Positions 24,048-35,182 of a DNA stretch of 64,000 bases are shown piece by piece. The notes beneath the pieces were generated by a model. The model searched no databases. It was not told the DNA's origin and saw only the letters and a list, made by a program, of their open reading frames with translations. Where the stretch lies: contig JAJOHG010000006.1 in the NCBI GenBank assembly GCA_021029095.1, positions 558,001 to 622,000 on the forward strand, given 5' to 3'. This DNA is from Phellopilus nigrolimitatus. Taxonomy: Eukaryota; Basidiomycota; Agaricomycetes; Hymenochaetales; Hymenochaetaceae. A program made the position numbers and the translations under genes. Numbering within the stretch: position 1 is the stretch's first letter; each line of letters begins with the position of its first letter.

Positions 24048-25098
24048 GTTTGTACGGCGAGCAGGCGGATAGCGAATGTGCGTGTACTACTGTCGAGTAG
24101 CGTAGGAAAATGTCTGAGATAAACTGTACAGTCGCTTCTGCTGAGTCATTCCTTCCTTACTTGGATTTCTACGTCGATCATTGTTACTAGCCAGTGAACT
24201 ACATGTATTACATGCACAGTAGCATAGCCTACCCAGCATCATGATAGTTCTCTATCTCTGTTTCAGACTAGAAAACAGTATATGACTAGGAATGTGATTT
24301 ACCGCTGCTATCACCCGACTCAATCTTCTCATTTTCAACATTTTCGTGTCTCTGCTGAGACTTGGACTAGCTTAATGGCATAACACACGAGTACTCTCAA
24401 GCCACTGTTTTTGTCGTCACTTCTCTGAATTCTGATAGCGTTAAGTAAATGAATAGTAGTTTCCTGGCTCAATAATGTGCATTGTTACTGACTTTACCTA
24501 AATTTGCTTCCGTCTGGTCTTGGGGTCTTGTATATTGCATTGGTTTGCTACAAGTAAGGCCAGCACAAGCTCTTATGGGATAAGTAGCTCTCTACGGTGG
24601 CATAGCTTGATATAATTCTGCGTATTGTGGCCGTACTCGAAGTCGATAAATTACAAACATGAAAGGAATCCTCCACTATCGGACTTCCACGAAGCTTCCC
24701 GACAAGTTTGCTGTGTTAATGTCGCTATATGGGTTGAGAAGATTACATCAATTTCCTTTCTGTGTAGTTGTATATATACCAATTGATTAATTTGTCGCGG
24801 TCCCGTGCTCAAACTTGCAAGGCAAGTTGTAAGAGTGTCGTAAGATGACTGCAGTTTTTATTTGTTCCAGTAATACACGCATCACTTTTATATCACTTCC
24901 ATATCTGCAGATACCTGCATCTTACCATGGGAAATAGAAAATAATAGTACAGTGTCATTCGTAGTCTAAGCCATTGTGGCTGCTTACAAATGATGCTATC
25001 GCGCTTGTGGCGTGAGTGTAAATCACGTGTTGTTTATGTAAGACTTGTTGAAATATCTAGAGCAAAGGTGGCTAAAACGGCACCAACACCTCTCAGAC
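24048..25098. other. Intergenic region of about 1 kb, no gene seen
   Basis: This AT-rich stretch lies upstream of both eS21 (minus) and the first aprataxin-like gene (plus). It should contain both promoters. Frames are short and show no family resemblance or splice partners. Confidence 0.45.
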
Positions 25099-26141
25099 AT
25101 GGCGTTCAACAGAGCAATCCTCCGCACGTATGCAGGACTCAGCTCTCCGGAGATTATTCCGCCCCACGTCTATTTTGAGCACTCGGATCACACCATCACC
25201 ATCTTCGATGCGTATCCAAAGGCGTTCTTTCACTTTCTCATCCTGCCGCGCTTGCAGGCCAACAGCCCGTTGACGGCTGCAAACCTCACAAGCCTCAAAA
25301 CCTTCATCAATTCATCTGATATCAGCAAGCGTAAGGCGATAGAGCTATTGAGACGCGTAAAGGAGGACGCGGAGCACTTACGATCAATGATCAAGGAGGA
25401 GATGCTTAGCCGCTTCGGATTCATATGGAACGTACAGATGGGATTCCACGCAGTACAGTCTATGGAGTACGTAACTCCTTATCTTCCCGAAGGCGCTGAA
25501 ACTAATAATCACTTGTATTGCTGTTGATGTGTCCTCGGAATCTTATTCCATCACGACTTACGATCTCCTTTCCTCCAGTCATATCCATCTGCATGTGATT
25601 TCTCAGGACCTTTGCGTTCATGCTTCTGGAATGAAGACGAATAAACATTATAACTCGTTTCATCCGAAACTTGGTTTCTTCTTGCATCTTGACGAAGTGA
25701 TATCCTGGTTCAATGATGATTGCGCAGAGTCATACTTCCAATCGGTATGTCTTTCGCAAGAAGAGGCCTCTTTCAAAACTGACCCATTCTTTCATACGGC
25801 AGATGATTGGATTAAAGGAATCAACTTATGAGAAATTCCTGAAGGAACCGTTAGAATGTTTACACTGCGGAAAAGAGCAAAAGAACATGCCCCAGCTGAA
25901 GTTGCATCTCCAAGAACATTTTGATAAGCTTTCCACCAGGAAGAAAGCTGACACAAAGAAGAAGCAGAAACGCGAACGATCTCAAAGTAGAGAGGAGAAG
26001 GTTGGGGAGCAGAACGAGAAGAAATCCGAAGGCGACTCGGACATACACGGGGACCTTACTAAAAGACCCTCGAGCGAACGTGAGATTACCCCTGAACATC
26101 AATCTAACGATCCACCGCGGAAGAAGAAGAAGAACGTGTAA
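25099..26141 (+). CDS. HNT3: Aprataxin-like HIT-domain protein with C2H2 zinc finger
   Basis: Aprataxin removes AMP left on DNA 5' ends by abortive ligation. Three exons (25099-25466, 25579-25744, 25803-26141) give 290 aa. The HIT domain spans roughly residues 1-180: the entry FDAYPKAFFHFLILPR, a helix around DAEHLRSMIKEEM, and the catalytic histidine triad HIHLHVISQDL, with the second histidine of the pattern the nucleotidyl acceptor in the family. A zinc finger follows (LECLHCGKEQKNMPQLKLHL, then QEHF): C-x2-C and H-x3-H, with a basic Lys-rich tail ending KKKKNV. No N-terminal FHA domain, as in yeast Hnt3. An upstream in-frame extension to about 25045 exists without an ATG. Two further relatives lie 0.3 and 8 kb downstream. 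Confidence 0.87.
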
Positions 26142-26427
26142 TGTACTTGTATCTAGAACAACACGCTGCAATTTGTATTAGGGTTTGCTTCCTTGCTTCC
26201 GCCAGCCTGATGGCCCGGCGCGTGCTAATCAGAAAGTCACAAATGCATGCTTTAAGTCACGTCGCGCGACGGCGAGGATTGTTTTGTGCCTCACGGCTAA
26301 GTCAGAGAACAAAGTAACGTCAGTGTTTGTCATCCCAAAGGCTTCTGTTATTTAATATCTAGAGCGAGCGAAAGAATAAAAACGCAAGCTCTCTTTTTGC
26401 CCTATCAACGCATTTGAACCATCCTCC

Positions 26428-27356
26428 ATGCCTAAGGAATTCGATCCTTCCATCTATGTCAAATACGCGTCGCTGAAGGACCCAGAGAAGCAACTCACGC
26501 GTGATGTATATGTCGCTCATACGCAGCGCACAGTCACTATCCATGAGCCATTCCCAAAGGCAACATTCCACTTGCTTATGCTCCCTCGTGTCGGCGCGCC
26601 GCCGCTCGTCCCCCACAATCTCAAGGACCTGCGCACGCTCCTGAACGCGCCGGAGGTGACGAAGTGCGAGGCACTTGATCTGCTGAGAGGCATGAAGGAA
26701 GATGCGGAGGAAATCGTGAAGATGGTTGAGGAGGATATGATTGAAAGGACTGGCTTCAAGTGGGGTGTCTGGGTGGGGTTCCATGGAGCGCCGTCTATGC
26801 AGTAAGCTCCCGAGTAAGCCTGATATCACCTATTATTGTTTATCATATCCTATCAGGCATCTGCATCTCCACATCATCTCAAAAGACATGTTAGGCAAAT
26901 TCACGAGGCCTGTTCAGTATAATGCCTTCCACCCCGAGCTTGGCTACTTTCTACACTTGGATGATGTCCTGGAATGGTTTGAAGCAGTGGAGTCGACGTA
27001 TGACCGGGTAACTAAGTTTAGCTCGCATCTCCAAATGCTTGCAGTCCAATCTAATTTCCACTTTTGTTTAGGAGAGAAAGCTCCCTAAAGAGGAATATCG
27101 ACAGAAACGCAGGACTGAAGGACTCGAATGCTGTTATGACGATTGTCTAGCGATACTGGACAGCGTGCCGAGCCTGAGAGCGCACCTCTGGCAGGAGTTC
27201 GAGACGAAGATCATGAAGCCAGAGAAGGCAAGACTCGAGCGAAACAAGAAGTATACGGAAATGATGGCTCAGATGCGAAAGAGGCGCGCCGAGGCAGAGG
27301 CGCATGTGGAAGAAGAGCTGGAAGGCGATGCTAATGATGACGATGACGGTTATTGA
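26428..27356 (+). CDS. Aprataxin-like protein, duplicated copy A
   Basis: Three exons (26428-26801, 26857-27007, 27072-27356) give 269 aa. The HIT fold is clear: FPKATFHLLMLPRVGAPPL, EEDMIERTGFKWGVWVGFH and the histidine triad HLHLHIISKDM. The C-terminal finger differs from the first aprataxin gene: LECCYDDCLAILDSVPSLRA, then HLWQEF, so two cysteines with wider spacing, a histidine and a glutamate in the last ligand place. That C2HE pattern is also known in fungal Hnt3. A charged helix follows (ARLERNKKYTEMMAQMRKRR) and an acidic tail ends DDDDGY. It is closely similar to the copy at 34257-35182. A role in DNA 5'-adenylate repair is inferred from the family; whether both copies are active is not known. 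Confidence 0.85.
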
Positions 27357-28569
27357 TAGGCAAGCGCTGTTCTTGTCCAGTAGTTTGTCGAGGTAACAGA
27401 CCTAATCTGCTCCAACTGCCCTTCGCACACTTTCATAAGCAGGTTGAATCCATATTTGTCTGGCGGTTTGTCTTGTACTTGTAATTCCAGTCTCGTCCGA
27501 TGTTTGATCGGGTTAGCTATCCTAAGCCGGGTAGACCTTAAGCTTTCCAGCAGAACAAGATGCAAGCCTGACACAGCTCCCAAAGTACGTCCTCGGACAT
27601 TTGACACTCGAGCAGTGTATGGGATTGCTTTTCTTCGGTCCTAAGGGCCATCATAACATCCTTCTTATCGTGCCTCTTGACCGGACAAACGCGTACATAG
27701 GCGGGAGAACGTAAATATAAACGTTCTGACCGCAATGCAACCAACAGGGAAGATAAAATAAGGGCAGAGGATCTGTGGAGAAACATGGCTGCTTCCCATA
27801 CATGCGACAGCTTCCTATCCGCGCAGTAACCGAATCAGTATTGCCTCCTGCTTCATAATTCAATGCAATGCGACACACTCACACACCTTCGAGCTTTGTA
27901 CGTAGCCGTCGTTCGCTTCCTCGGAAATGGCGGATCTGTCGCCGCCCCTTCTCCGTTCTTCCATTATATGATAAGAACGAAGACCTAACACTTCCGAACT
28001 TAATTCAGATACTTTAGTACTCTTCCGTTACACATATGCAACATACGTACCCGCTCCTTTTTTGTGGAAAACATATCGAGAACGCAATTACTCGGCTTGA
28101 GAGAGCCACGTCATTAAACTTTCGGATTTGAAGCCTCTTGGGTTGACATCTGCTCTCATGTAAGCCCAAGAAATAGGCTGATTGAACAACACGTACGTCA
28201 AAATCATATTTTTGGAACGATCGTCATATGTATGGCAGTATCAATGATTGAACGTGAGCGCAAACCTACAATACAATTCACAGACTAATTGTCAGCAAAA
28301 ACTGGTATGAATCTTTACGTGTATATCTATGCCTCACGGAACGATATGACACCTCCGTCCAGTACTTACCAAAGCTTGATTTGAATACTCCGATCTTGCG
28401 TGTATCAAATACTCACACGGGGACGCAAGCGTACGGTTTGGACCTTCCAGGTGCACTTCTTCCTGTCGGTGCCAACACTCAGTCTACACCTTATTGTTCC
28501 GCCATCTGCACGCTCATCGGAGTACGACATACTTATAGTCGTGGCGTATCTAGTATTCCCCTCAAGGTT
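27357..28569. other. Non-coding part of duplication copy A
   Basis: About 1.2 kb between the aprataxin-like stop and the PIG-Y-like stop. It is matched in copy B at 35183-36414. A minus-strand frame at 27651-27878 has a counterpart at 35547-35780 with similar residues, but this may only reflect recent duplication. I find no domain or convincing gene. Confidence 0.45.
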
Positions 28570-28849
28570 TCAAGAATTACGATAGTACTGCCACCCGACC
28601 CAGTTGGCAATGACAAAGTAGACGGTCATGGGAACGACCAGAACCACAAAATACTTGTAATGTGTATCCCGAGCCAGAATATCCAGGAGCTTTGGATTTG
28701 TCAGATCCTTGTATCAAGCGTACTTGTAGCAAACGTACGTAGATTCTTGTTAATGGCAGAAAGGCACTGAAAAGCACGGCGTAACAACCGACCAAGAGGA
28801 AGAGTGCGGACGCAATGATGAGGATGTGGCCTTCATTGCAGTAGTACAT
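28570..28849 (-). CDS. PIG-Y-like GPI-GlcNAc transferase subunit, copy A
   Basis: Two exons (28849-28739 and 28689-28570) give a 76-aa protein with two membrane helices: ILIIASALFLLVGCYAVLFS near the N-terminus and VVLVVPMTVYFVIANWVGW near the C-terminus. The ending VPMTVYFVIANWVGWQYYRN matches the PIG-Y pattern (a proline-containing second helix, then a tryptophan-rich end). PIG-Y is a small subunit of the ER enzyme that starts GPI-anchor synthesis; the yeast equivalent is Eri1. Small size makes the family call less than certain. The start codon follows directly after a clean upstream stretch. The 49-nt intron has GTACGT and AAAG borders. Nearly identical to 36415-36694. Confidence 0.68.
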
Positions 28850-30464
28850 TTTGAGTGTATTGAGGTGGCCACAGAGTTCCTTGGATCAATTATTAAATTG
28901 GAGAGCCAGACGATAACACCCTCGAAGCTGTGCAGAAGTTTTGGGAAGAGACAGCGGCGCTGCGCGTAGATTCAGGTGGGAAAGTCGCGCACACGTGATG
29001 CCATAATTTGTAAGCGTCTTACATTAATACATACGTCCTGTAACTGTTTCCAAATCTCTCATCATGCACAAACTATCCACTGTTTCTCATCGCTGCAGAC
29101 TGTGTACATAGGCCTACTGTTATGATAATTTTTTTCTTTGCTTGGCCGAATCACGAGGCGCATGTCTTGATGGCCGCTGTTCAAGAGGGCCTCCTGAGGC
29201 CCTCAGGCCCGGGCCTCAAAACCAGGCTATGTGCTATTTCCAAACGATTCGTTCTCAGCGGTTTTGGATACTGAAGCTCACAGCTCTCCGAGACTTACAA
29301 TTGCGTGTACTCTGATGGGATAGAGCGGAACTATTCTCTGAGAAGCGCCATTTCACCATCGACTCCCTTGAAGCTGGTACTTAATAATCCAAAGTTTCTT
29401 TGTAGTGAGTAAAAATGTGTTGCATCTTCAATCGCCTGTTTCTAATTCCCTTGAGGCGTTAGAAGTGAATGGTGGCAAAAGCCCGCTAGCAATTGAGCCG
29501 AATGTTCCTCAGTCAAGAAACGCTCCTTCGTCCTGTTCTGAGACTCGGTATTGGCATTATAGAACACTGTTTTATGCCCAGGATCCGGCCAGGCGCTACT
29601 ATTACCCATTCCATGACAAACAACGGCTAAATTCGCCGAAAAGGCTCGACAAATAATTACTTGGCAGTGTTAAGTTATTCACCAGGAGTAAGGTGGGCTA
29701 CATCCCGCATTCTATGGCGTGGGCATCATTCAAGAAAAAAATTACGTCGCTCGAAGAACATAGGGTTATCTCACTTTTAAAAACATTGAGAACCAGACTG
29801 CTCTTCGATAGCAGGTACGATCTATGAGTGTAAGGGAAATTTGGAAGACTCGTTCATATTTAGGGTTAACAGATTTCCTGACATGTAACTCATGTTCTTG
29901 ATTCTTTTATATAGGTAAATATCTCTATGCCTTTTCAAGGTGCATACTGAGGGCTATCTGGCATCGGTTTCTACCGTATTTTGCTTCGACTGTTTGAGTA
30001 AACAGCTTAATTCACAGCATCTTTCTCCCAGCCACACTTGTATGGGTGTTATGCAATTACTCAACGAATTTCAGTGATGAGTGATGTTCTGAGGCCAAGG
30101 CTGATACGACGCGGTACCACATCTGGCCCAATCGCCATGCCAATTTGGGCTTGCACACAACATCGGCTGTCTGTTAGTGGCTCTTCTTCCTTCCTTTTTT
30201 TCCATTATGTTTGCGCTCTTGACGAAAAACATGATGGAGGCCTGGTTACTGTGAATTGCATTTTTCGTCTCCTTGGCTGTACATGTTATCTTCTGTGGCC
30301 GCGCCGCGTATGCCCGGGCCCGCCACAACAAGTTCGGAGAGCGCCTGATTCGATGATTGAGCCTAATCGCGCTTTCAGCCTGACCTCAGACACGCACAAC
30401 GAGAGCTTGCGTCCTTTCCTTCCTCTCTACTTCTTCTTGGCCGGATCGAACGTAGCGCGGGCAG
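28850..30464. other. Long intergenic stretch with copy-A-specific insertion
   Basis: Downstream half of duplication copy A. The segment near 29215-29745 has no match in copy B. A GC-rich palindromic patch lies near 29186-29217 (gagggcctc, ct, gaggccctc and then aggcccgggcct). Open frames such as 29405-29656 show no family resemblance. Confidence 0.45.
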
Positions 30465-30472
30465 TATATAAG
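30465..30472 (+). promoter_or_regulatory. TATA box candidate
   Basis: The octamer tatataag lies about 310 bp upstream of the ATG of the Ser/Gly-rich membrane protein, within a GC-richer context (gcgggcag). A second weaker candidate (tataaag) is near 30702. No transcript evidence is available. Confidence 0.35.
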
Positions 30473-30781
30473 CGTACATGGGCAGTTTAGTTTCAGCCCT
30501 GCGACAAACAATCTACTATCGTGCGCCACCAATTCTTATCCAATTCTTATTTGCATATCATCTGCGTAACATTTTACGCTTTCAGCTTGGGTCCGTGCTT
30601 GAACCAACGCTGTAGCCCCGTCATAGGTGGCGACGCTATTTGTTCTCAGCCACAAGGACGGCCCACTGGCCTCAGAGGCAGTCCACATAGACTTGGTATA
30701 CTATAAAGCAAGCTTGCTCTCAACATCAACTGACTATCCCTTCTGACGCACTCCCTAACGAGGTTCTAAGCTCTTCTCCCA

Positions 30782-32000
30782 ATGATTGTCTCGACAGTTC
30801 CTCAATCGGATGGTGAAGTCTTTGAGCTTCTAAGCGCAGACAACACCGAGCGCACTCAACTCTACCGCCGCAAGGGAGGTGGCGGCGGTCATGGCAGTGG
30901 TCATGGTTCTGGCAGGGGTAGCTCAAGCTCAGGATCGCATGGCAGCTCTCCGGCCTCGTCCCATGGTGCCTCGTCCGCGTTCACTAGCTCGCGCGGTGGA
31001 AAAGCGTTCAGCTTTTCAGGGTCTGGAAAAGCAAGTCATCGGCGGAGGCGTATTCGAACGGTGGAGGCAAGCCGTTCATGCTTGGCTCAACTTCCCCCTT
31101 TAGTGGCCGTCAGGCTGGGGGAGGAACCAGGGTAATGCGAGTTTTTCTTCTCTACGACAACAACGTCTTGATGTCTTGGTTCTCCTAGGAAACAGTATAT
31201 GGTACTTCTCGCTTTGGCAGCGGATATCCTTACGGCGGATATGGAACATATGTCGACTCCAGGCCGCTACCGTATCAGTTTTATCCCGTTCCAGTTTCAA
31301 ACAACTATTACGGCGGAGACGAGGTCAGTTGCTTTACAGAACCGGGTTGTTAATTTGCAGCTTACCTCTGCCAATGTAGTACCTCAACGTCAATGATACT
31401 GAAAGACCCGGAGGCAACCTCGTCACCGCGATCGTCCAACCGTCGTATAATACCAGCAGTGTCACTTACCGCATCGTTGGAGATAACGCATCGGTGACTA
31501 CAGTCTTCGACGCGCTTGTGGCGAACTGCTCCGTGGCCAACTCGTCATCGGCAATCTCAGCTTTCCGGCCATCGCCATCAAGCTGGCCTGTTCCAGAACA
31601 AATTGTACAGTACTACCGCGCGTCGTCTCTCGCACTTTCGCTTGATGGGTACAACAATACCGCAAGTCTTTTGTCGAACATGCCCGCGTCTAACACATCC
31701 GCACCTGTGCAGCTGGCGGACACGCCTCTCCCCGGGACACTGAACATGACGTTTTTGGAGTGTGTCAATGCTACAACCGGCAGCAGTGCTCCGCTCGTGG
31801 ATGTCAAAAGTCACCGGCTCTCAGAAGCCGCAATCACGGGAATCGTGGTGGGGTCAATAGTAGGGGGCGCATTTCTCTTGGGCTGCATATATGGATGCTA
31901 TCATAGCCGCGGTTCCCGGAAGTCAAAGAAGGAAAGGGACTTGCAGACGCCCGATGTGTTTTTGAGTCCTGGCGAACGTTATCGGAGCCCTGACACCTAG
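30782..32000 (+). CDS. Ser/Gly-rich single-pass membrane protein
   Basis: The first exon starts MIVSTVPQSDGEVFELLS and becomes a Gly/Ser/His repeat region. A second frame continues with GGGKPFMLGSTSPFSGRQAG, and after an intron come ETVYGTSRFGSGYPYGGYGT and the exon NVNDTERPGGNLVTAIVQ. The extracellular part has several N-glycosylation sites (for example NYS-, NSS- and NMT-type). One membrane helix follows (AAITGIVVGSIVGGAFLLGC, about 40 residues before the end) and a short basic tail. Proteins of this design are widespread in agaricomycetes without a known function. The switch of frame near 31030, beside an AAAA run, is probably an indel. An alternative end exists: splicing from about 31957 to the acceptor at about 32029 would extend the tail to 32166. 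Confidence 0.68.
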
Positions 32001-32166
32001 CGTTCTCGGCCCACTACTTAAAGCGCAGATTACTGGTAACGGGACAAGGTCACTTGACGAGCGGATGCTAGGGTCGAATGCGAAAACTGGCAAGGAGCGG
32101 CAGCCGTACGCATCATCACGCAGCCATGCCGCTGCTGAGCAGCCAAGGTCTGTCGCCACCGTCTAA

Positions 32167-32798
32167 CTTGAAGTAAAGAAAGACATTCAACGAACGCTCT
32201 CTTCACTGTAATCTCGGCTGGACTCTCCATGGAAAATGCTCATCGAACACTTTCGTATACCCTTTATAACATACTTTTTATTTTTATCGTCTCCTTTATT
32301 TTTTTTAGAGACGGCGAACTCACGACAGCGAAAGATGCTGGTTTTATGCAAAAGTGGCTGTCAAAGATACGCTTTGCGAGCGGCCGCTTTGGCTACCATT
32401 CTGTCGACTCGCCGTCTGCGTCGAATCTTGATCTGCCACTGTATAGTGCACCCTACAAGTCGTCTGACATCGACGGAAAGGACACAGGCAAAAGCGTTAT
32501 TGCTCCTTAATTTCCGCCATATCACTCGTCTTTTCAAGATGACGTAGATCACTCTAAACTGACTCTGAGCCAACACATGCAAATGCCTCTTTGATTCTAT
32601 GTCAAAATTTAGTTTGGATGCTTTTCTTTACTGTCTGCTTAGTTATTGTATTTGTTTTGCCTCGTCTTGCATATCAGACCACACTCATTGCTTTTCCAAT
32701 AATGTTGCGTACTTTCATTCGTAGAATAATCGGCGACCATGCGCCAGCACCGCGCCGCAACTTGAGCATCGGCAGGTAGAAAACGATCCATTCAATGC
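32167..32798. other. Intergenic region between convergent genes
   Basis: This stretch separates the membrane protein gene from the minus-strand uS7m gene. A plus-strand open frame at 32229-32510 has a hydrophobic start and a Ser-rich end. I could not link it to any family or to upstream exons with confidence. Confidence 0.4.
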
Positions 32799-33557
32799 CT
32801 ATTTTTTCTTTCTCCCCACCATCGGGATGTTGCCACTGAGAAAAAAAGGTCAGTATTTAAGTGGCTTAACGAAGTTGTAGACGAAAATTACATACCGGTT
32901 GACCGTAGCCGTCTGGTGCAAAGATTCCTTCTGCCTTAATGCACCGCCGTTTCCATTTAGCACCAAAACGATCTCTCTTGCAAGCCTCTCCTCTACCGTC
33001 CTCCCACCCCTCGACTCACTCGCCTTGAGCATCCATTTCACCGCATACCGAACCTGCTGCTTCTCTCTGAGCGCGACGGGTATCATAATGTTCCTAGCGG
33101 CTCTTTTGTGTGACACGATACGCACGGACGGGGATACACGATCAATGGCTGCACGAAGGAGCTCGAGCGGTGCAGCGCGCGTCAGCGTATGCAGGAACAT
33201 CAGTACCCGCGAGGCGCGCCGTTCGGCGGTGTGCCGGCGCCCATCGTGCTGGAAAGCAGAGGTGAGATACCGCAGAAGCGGGTCCTGCGCTGGCGGAAGG
33301 TCGAGGAAGATTTTGTGGTCCGGGAGGCCAGCGTATGACAGCCCATTGGACTTCGCAGGAGGTTCAGGGGATAATGTCAATGTTTCTGTCGGCGTTTCCG
33401 TCGGCGCATCAGTAATAAATTGACTGTCCGGAAGGTATCCTTCGTCATCTAGCGACGAAACAGGAGGCTGCGGGGCTGTATTTCGAGGAGTAGTCGACAG
33501 TTGGCGAGCAAAGCGAGACGGCGTGAACGCCAAGCTGCGCTGCAGACGTGCAAGCAT
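32799..33557 (-). CDS. RSM7: Mitochondrial ribosomal protein uS7m
   Basis: Small-subunit mitoribosomal protein that binds the 3' domain of the small rRNA. The N-terminus (MLARLQRSLAFTPSRFARQL, then STTPRN) looks like a mitochondrial targeting peptide. The S7 core contains AERRASRVLMFLHTLTRA, ELLRAAIDRVSPSVRIVSH, IPVALREKQQVRYAVKWMLK and LAREIVLVLNGNGGALRQKE. After one intron a short last exon reads GNIPMVGRKKK and stops at 32799; this ending is characteristic of the family. The joined frame is continuous with no indel. The start at 33557 gives the whole presequence. Gene order and the 180-nt gap on the right to the duplication border suggest it is not part of the duplicated unit. Confidence 0.87.
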
Positions 33558-34024
33558 GGTTAACTATGCTGAAGAAGAGGTGGTTAAGTCGAAACAGCGC
33601 TTGACACTGGCAGATGTGGTCTCGACGTGTGTGCTTGGAGGAGACAAAATGCAGGAGACAAACGCCGCTGAAAACACTCATGAAGCACGTGACTTCTCTT
33701 CTCAGCACTCGCTCTTTTTCTGGATTCTCATAGTAATATGTTTCGAATGAAATTATTATTCGAACCGCTCAACCCAGGATTATCCACCGCACGTATCGCA
33801 GGGCCCGAGGCGATGTCGAGTCACACCCTGCACATCAAAGGTCATCCACTGGACGACTTCCCGCAGGCATTTAATGTGCCGTGCACTATTTTCACCACCA
33901 TATCGAATAGGAGACCCTAAGCTCCATCGCTTCATGAGGTTAAATGAGGTTGAGTAAAGTCTAATCTGTAAGGGGATAATACCTTCTAGTTTAATCTGAC
34001 CGTGCATAGATACTTACAGTATTT
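33558..34024. other. Intergenic region, no gene seen
   Basis: The promoter of uS7m is expected at the left. The right end meets the border of duplication copy B near 34025. I see no conserved frame. Confidence 0.4.
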
Positions 34025-34256
34025 TGTATTAGTATTTGCTTCCGCCAACCCGATGGGTTGACGCGTCATAATGAGAGAAGTCACCTCAAGTCACATCGCG
34101 CGATCGCGAAGTTTGCTTTTGAGCCCCCACGGCTGTGTCAAAGGACAAAGCAACGTCCGCCTTTGATAGGCTTTTGCTATTTAATATTTGTCGCGAGCGA
34201 AGGAGTAGAAATGCAAACTCTCTTTTTGCCCCATCAACGCATTTGAGCTATCACCC

Positions 34257-35182
34257 ATGTCTAGGGAGTTCAATCCTTTCATCCATGTTAAATACGCGTC
34301 GCTGAAGGACCCAGAGAAGCAACTCACGCGTGATGTATATGTCGCTCATACGCCGCGCACAGTCACTATCCATGAGCCATTCCCAAAGGCGACATTCCAC
34401 TTGCTCATGCTCCCTCGTGTCGGCGCGCCTCCGTTCGTCCCCCACAATCTCAAGGACCTGCGCACCCTCCTGAACGCGCCGGAGGTGACGAAGTGCGAGG
34501 CACTTGATCTGCTGAGAGGCATGAAGGAAGATGCGGAGGAAATCGTGAAAATGGTTGAGGAGGATATGATTAAAAGGACTGGCTTCAAATGGGGTGTCTG
34601 GGTGGGGTTCCATGGAGCGCCGTCTAAGCAGTAAGCTCCCGAGTAAACCTGATATCACCCATTATTGTTTACCATATCCTATCAGGCATCTGCATCTCCA
34701 CGTCATCTCAAAAGACTTGTTAGGCGATTTCAAGAGGCCTGATCAGTATAATGCCTTCCATCCCGAGCTTGGCTATTTTCTACAATTGGATGATGTCCTG
34801 GAATGGTTTATTGCAGTGGATTCGACGTATGACCGGGTAACTAAGTTTAGCTCGCATCCCCAAATGTTTGCAGTCCAATCTAATTTCCACTTTTGTTTAG
34901 GAGAGAAAGCTTCCTAGAGAGGAATATCGACAGAAACGCAGGACTGAAGGACTCGAATGCTGTTATGACGATTGTCCAGCGATATTGGATAACTTGCCGA
35001 TGTTGAAAGCGCACCTTGCGCAGGAGTTTTACGCGAAGATAAAGAAGCCTGAATTGGCGAGACTCGATCGAAACAAGAAGTATACGGAAAGAGAGGAAAC
35101 GCGAAAGAAGCGCGCGGCGGCGGCGGCGCAAGTGCATGCGGAAGAAGAGTTACAGGGCAAAGCCAACGATGCCAGCCATTGA
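34257..35182 (+). CDS. Aprataxin-like protein, duplicated copy B
   Basis: Exons 34257-34630, 34686-34836 and 34901-35182 give 268 aa, with borders at the same places as copy A. The HIT triad reads HLHLHVISKDL and is intact. The C2HE-type finger reads LECCYDDCPAILDNLPMLKA, then HLAQEF. Most of the HIT domain is nearly identical to copy A, while the tail after the finger differs more (RKKRAAAAAQVHAEEELQGK against an acidic end in A). One change lies just before the first junction (SKQ instead of SMQ). Both copies keep frame and ligands, so loss of function is not evident. Function is inferred as in the aprataxin family. Confidence 0.85.

Larger units (their letters stand above)
26175..30175. 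repeat. Segmental duplication, copy A
   Basis: This block and 34025-37405 match in order and orientation at an offset of about 7.83-7.85 kb. Each carries an aprataxin-like gene (plus), about 1.2 kb of non-coding DNA, a PIG-Y-like gene (minus) and downstream DNA. Copy A holds an extra stretch of about 530 bp (near 29215-29745) that copy B lacks. Coding parts differ by scattered substitutions; both copies of both genes stay open. Borders were set by eye and may be off by some tens of bases. Confidence 0.85.

Noticed and set aside
27651..27878. Minus-strand ORF shared by both duplication copies (also 35547-35780)
   Set aside because: Shared reading is expected from recent duplication alone. No domain, splice site or third copy supports a gene.
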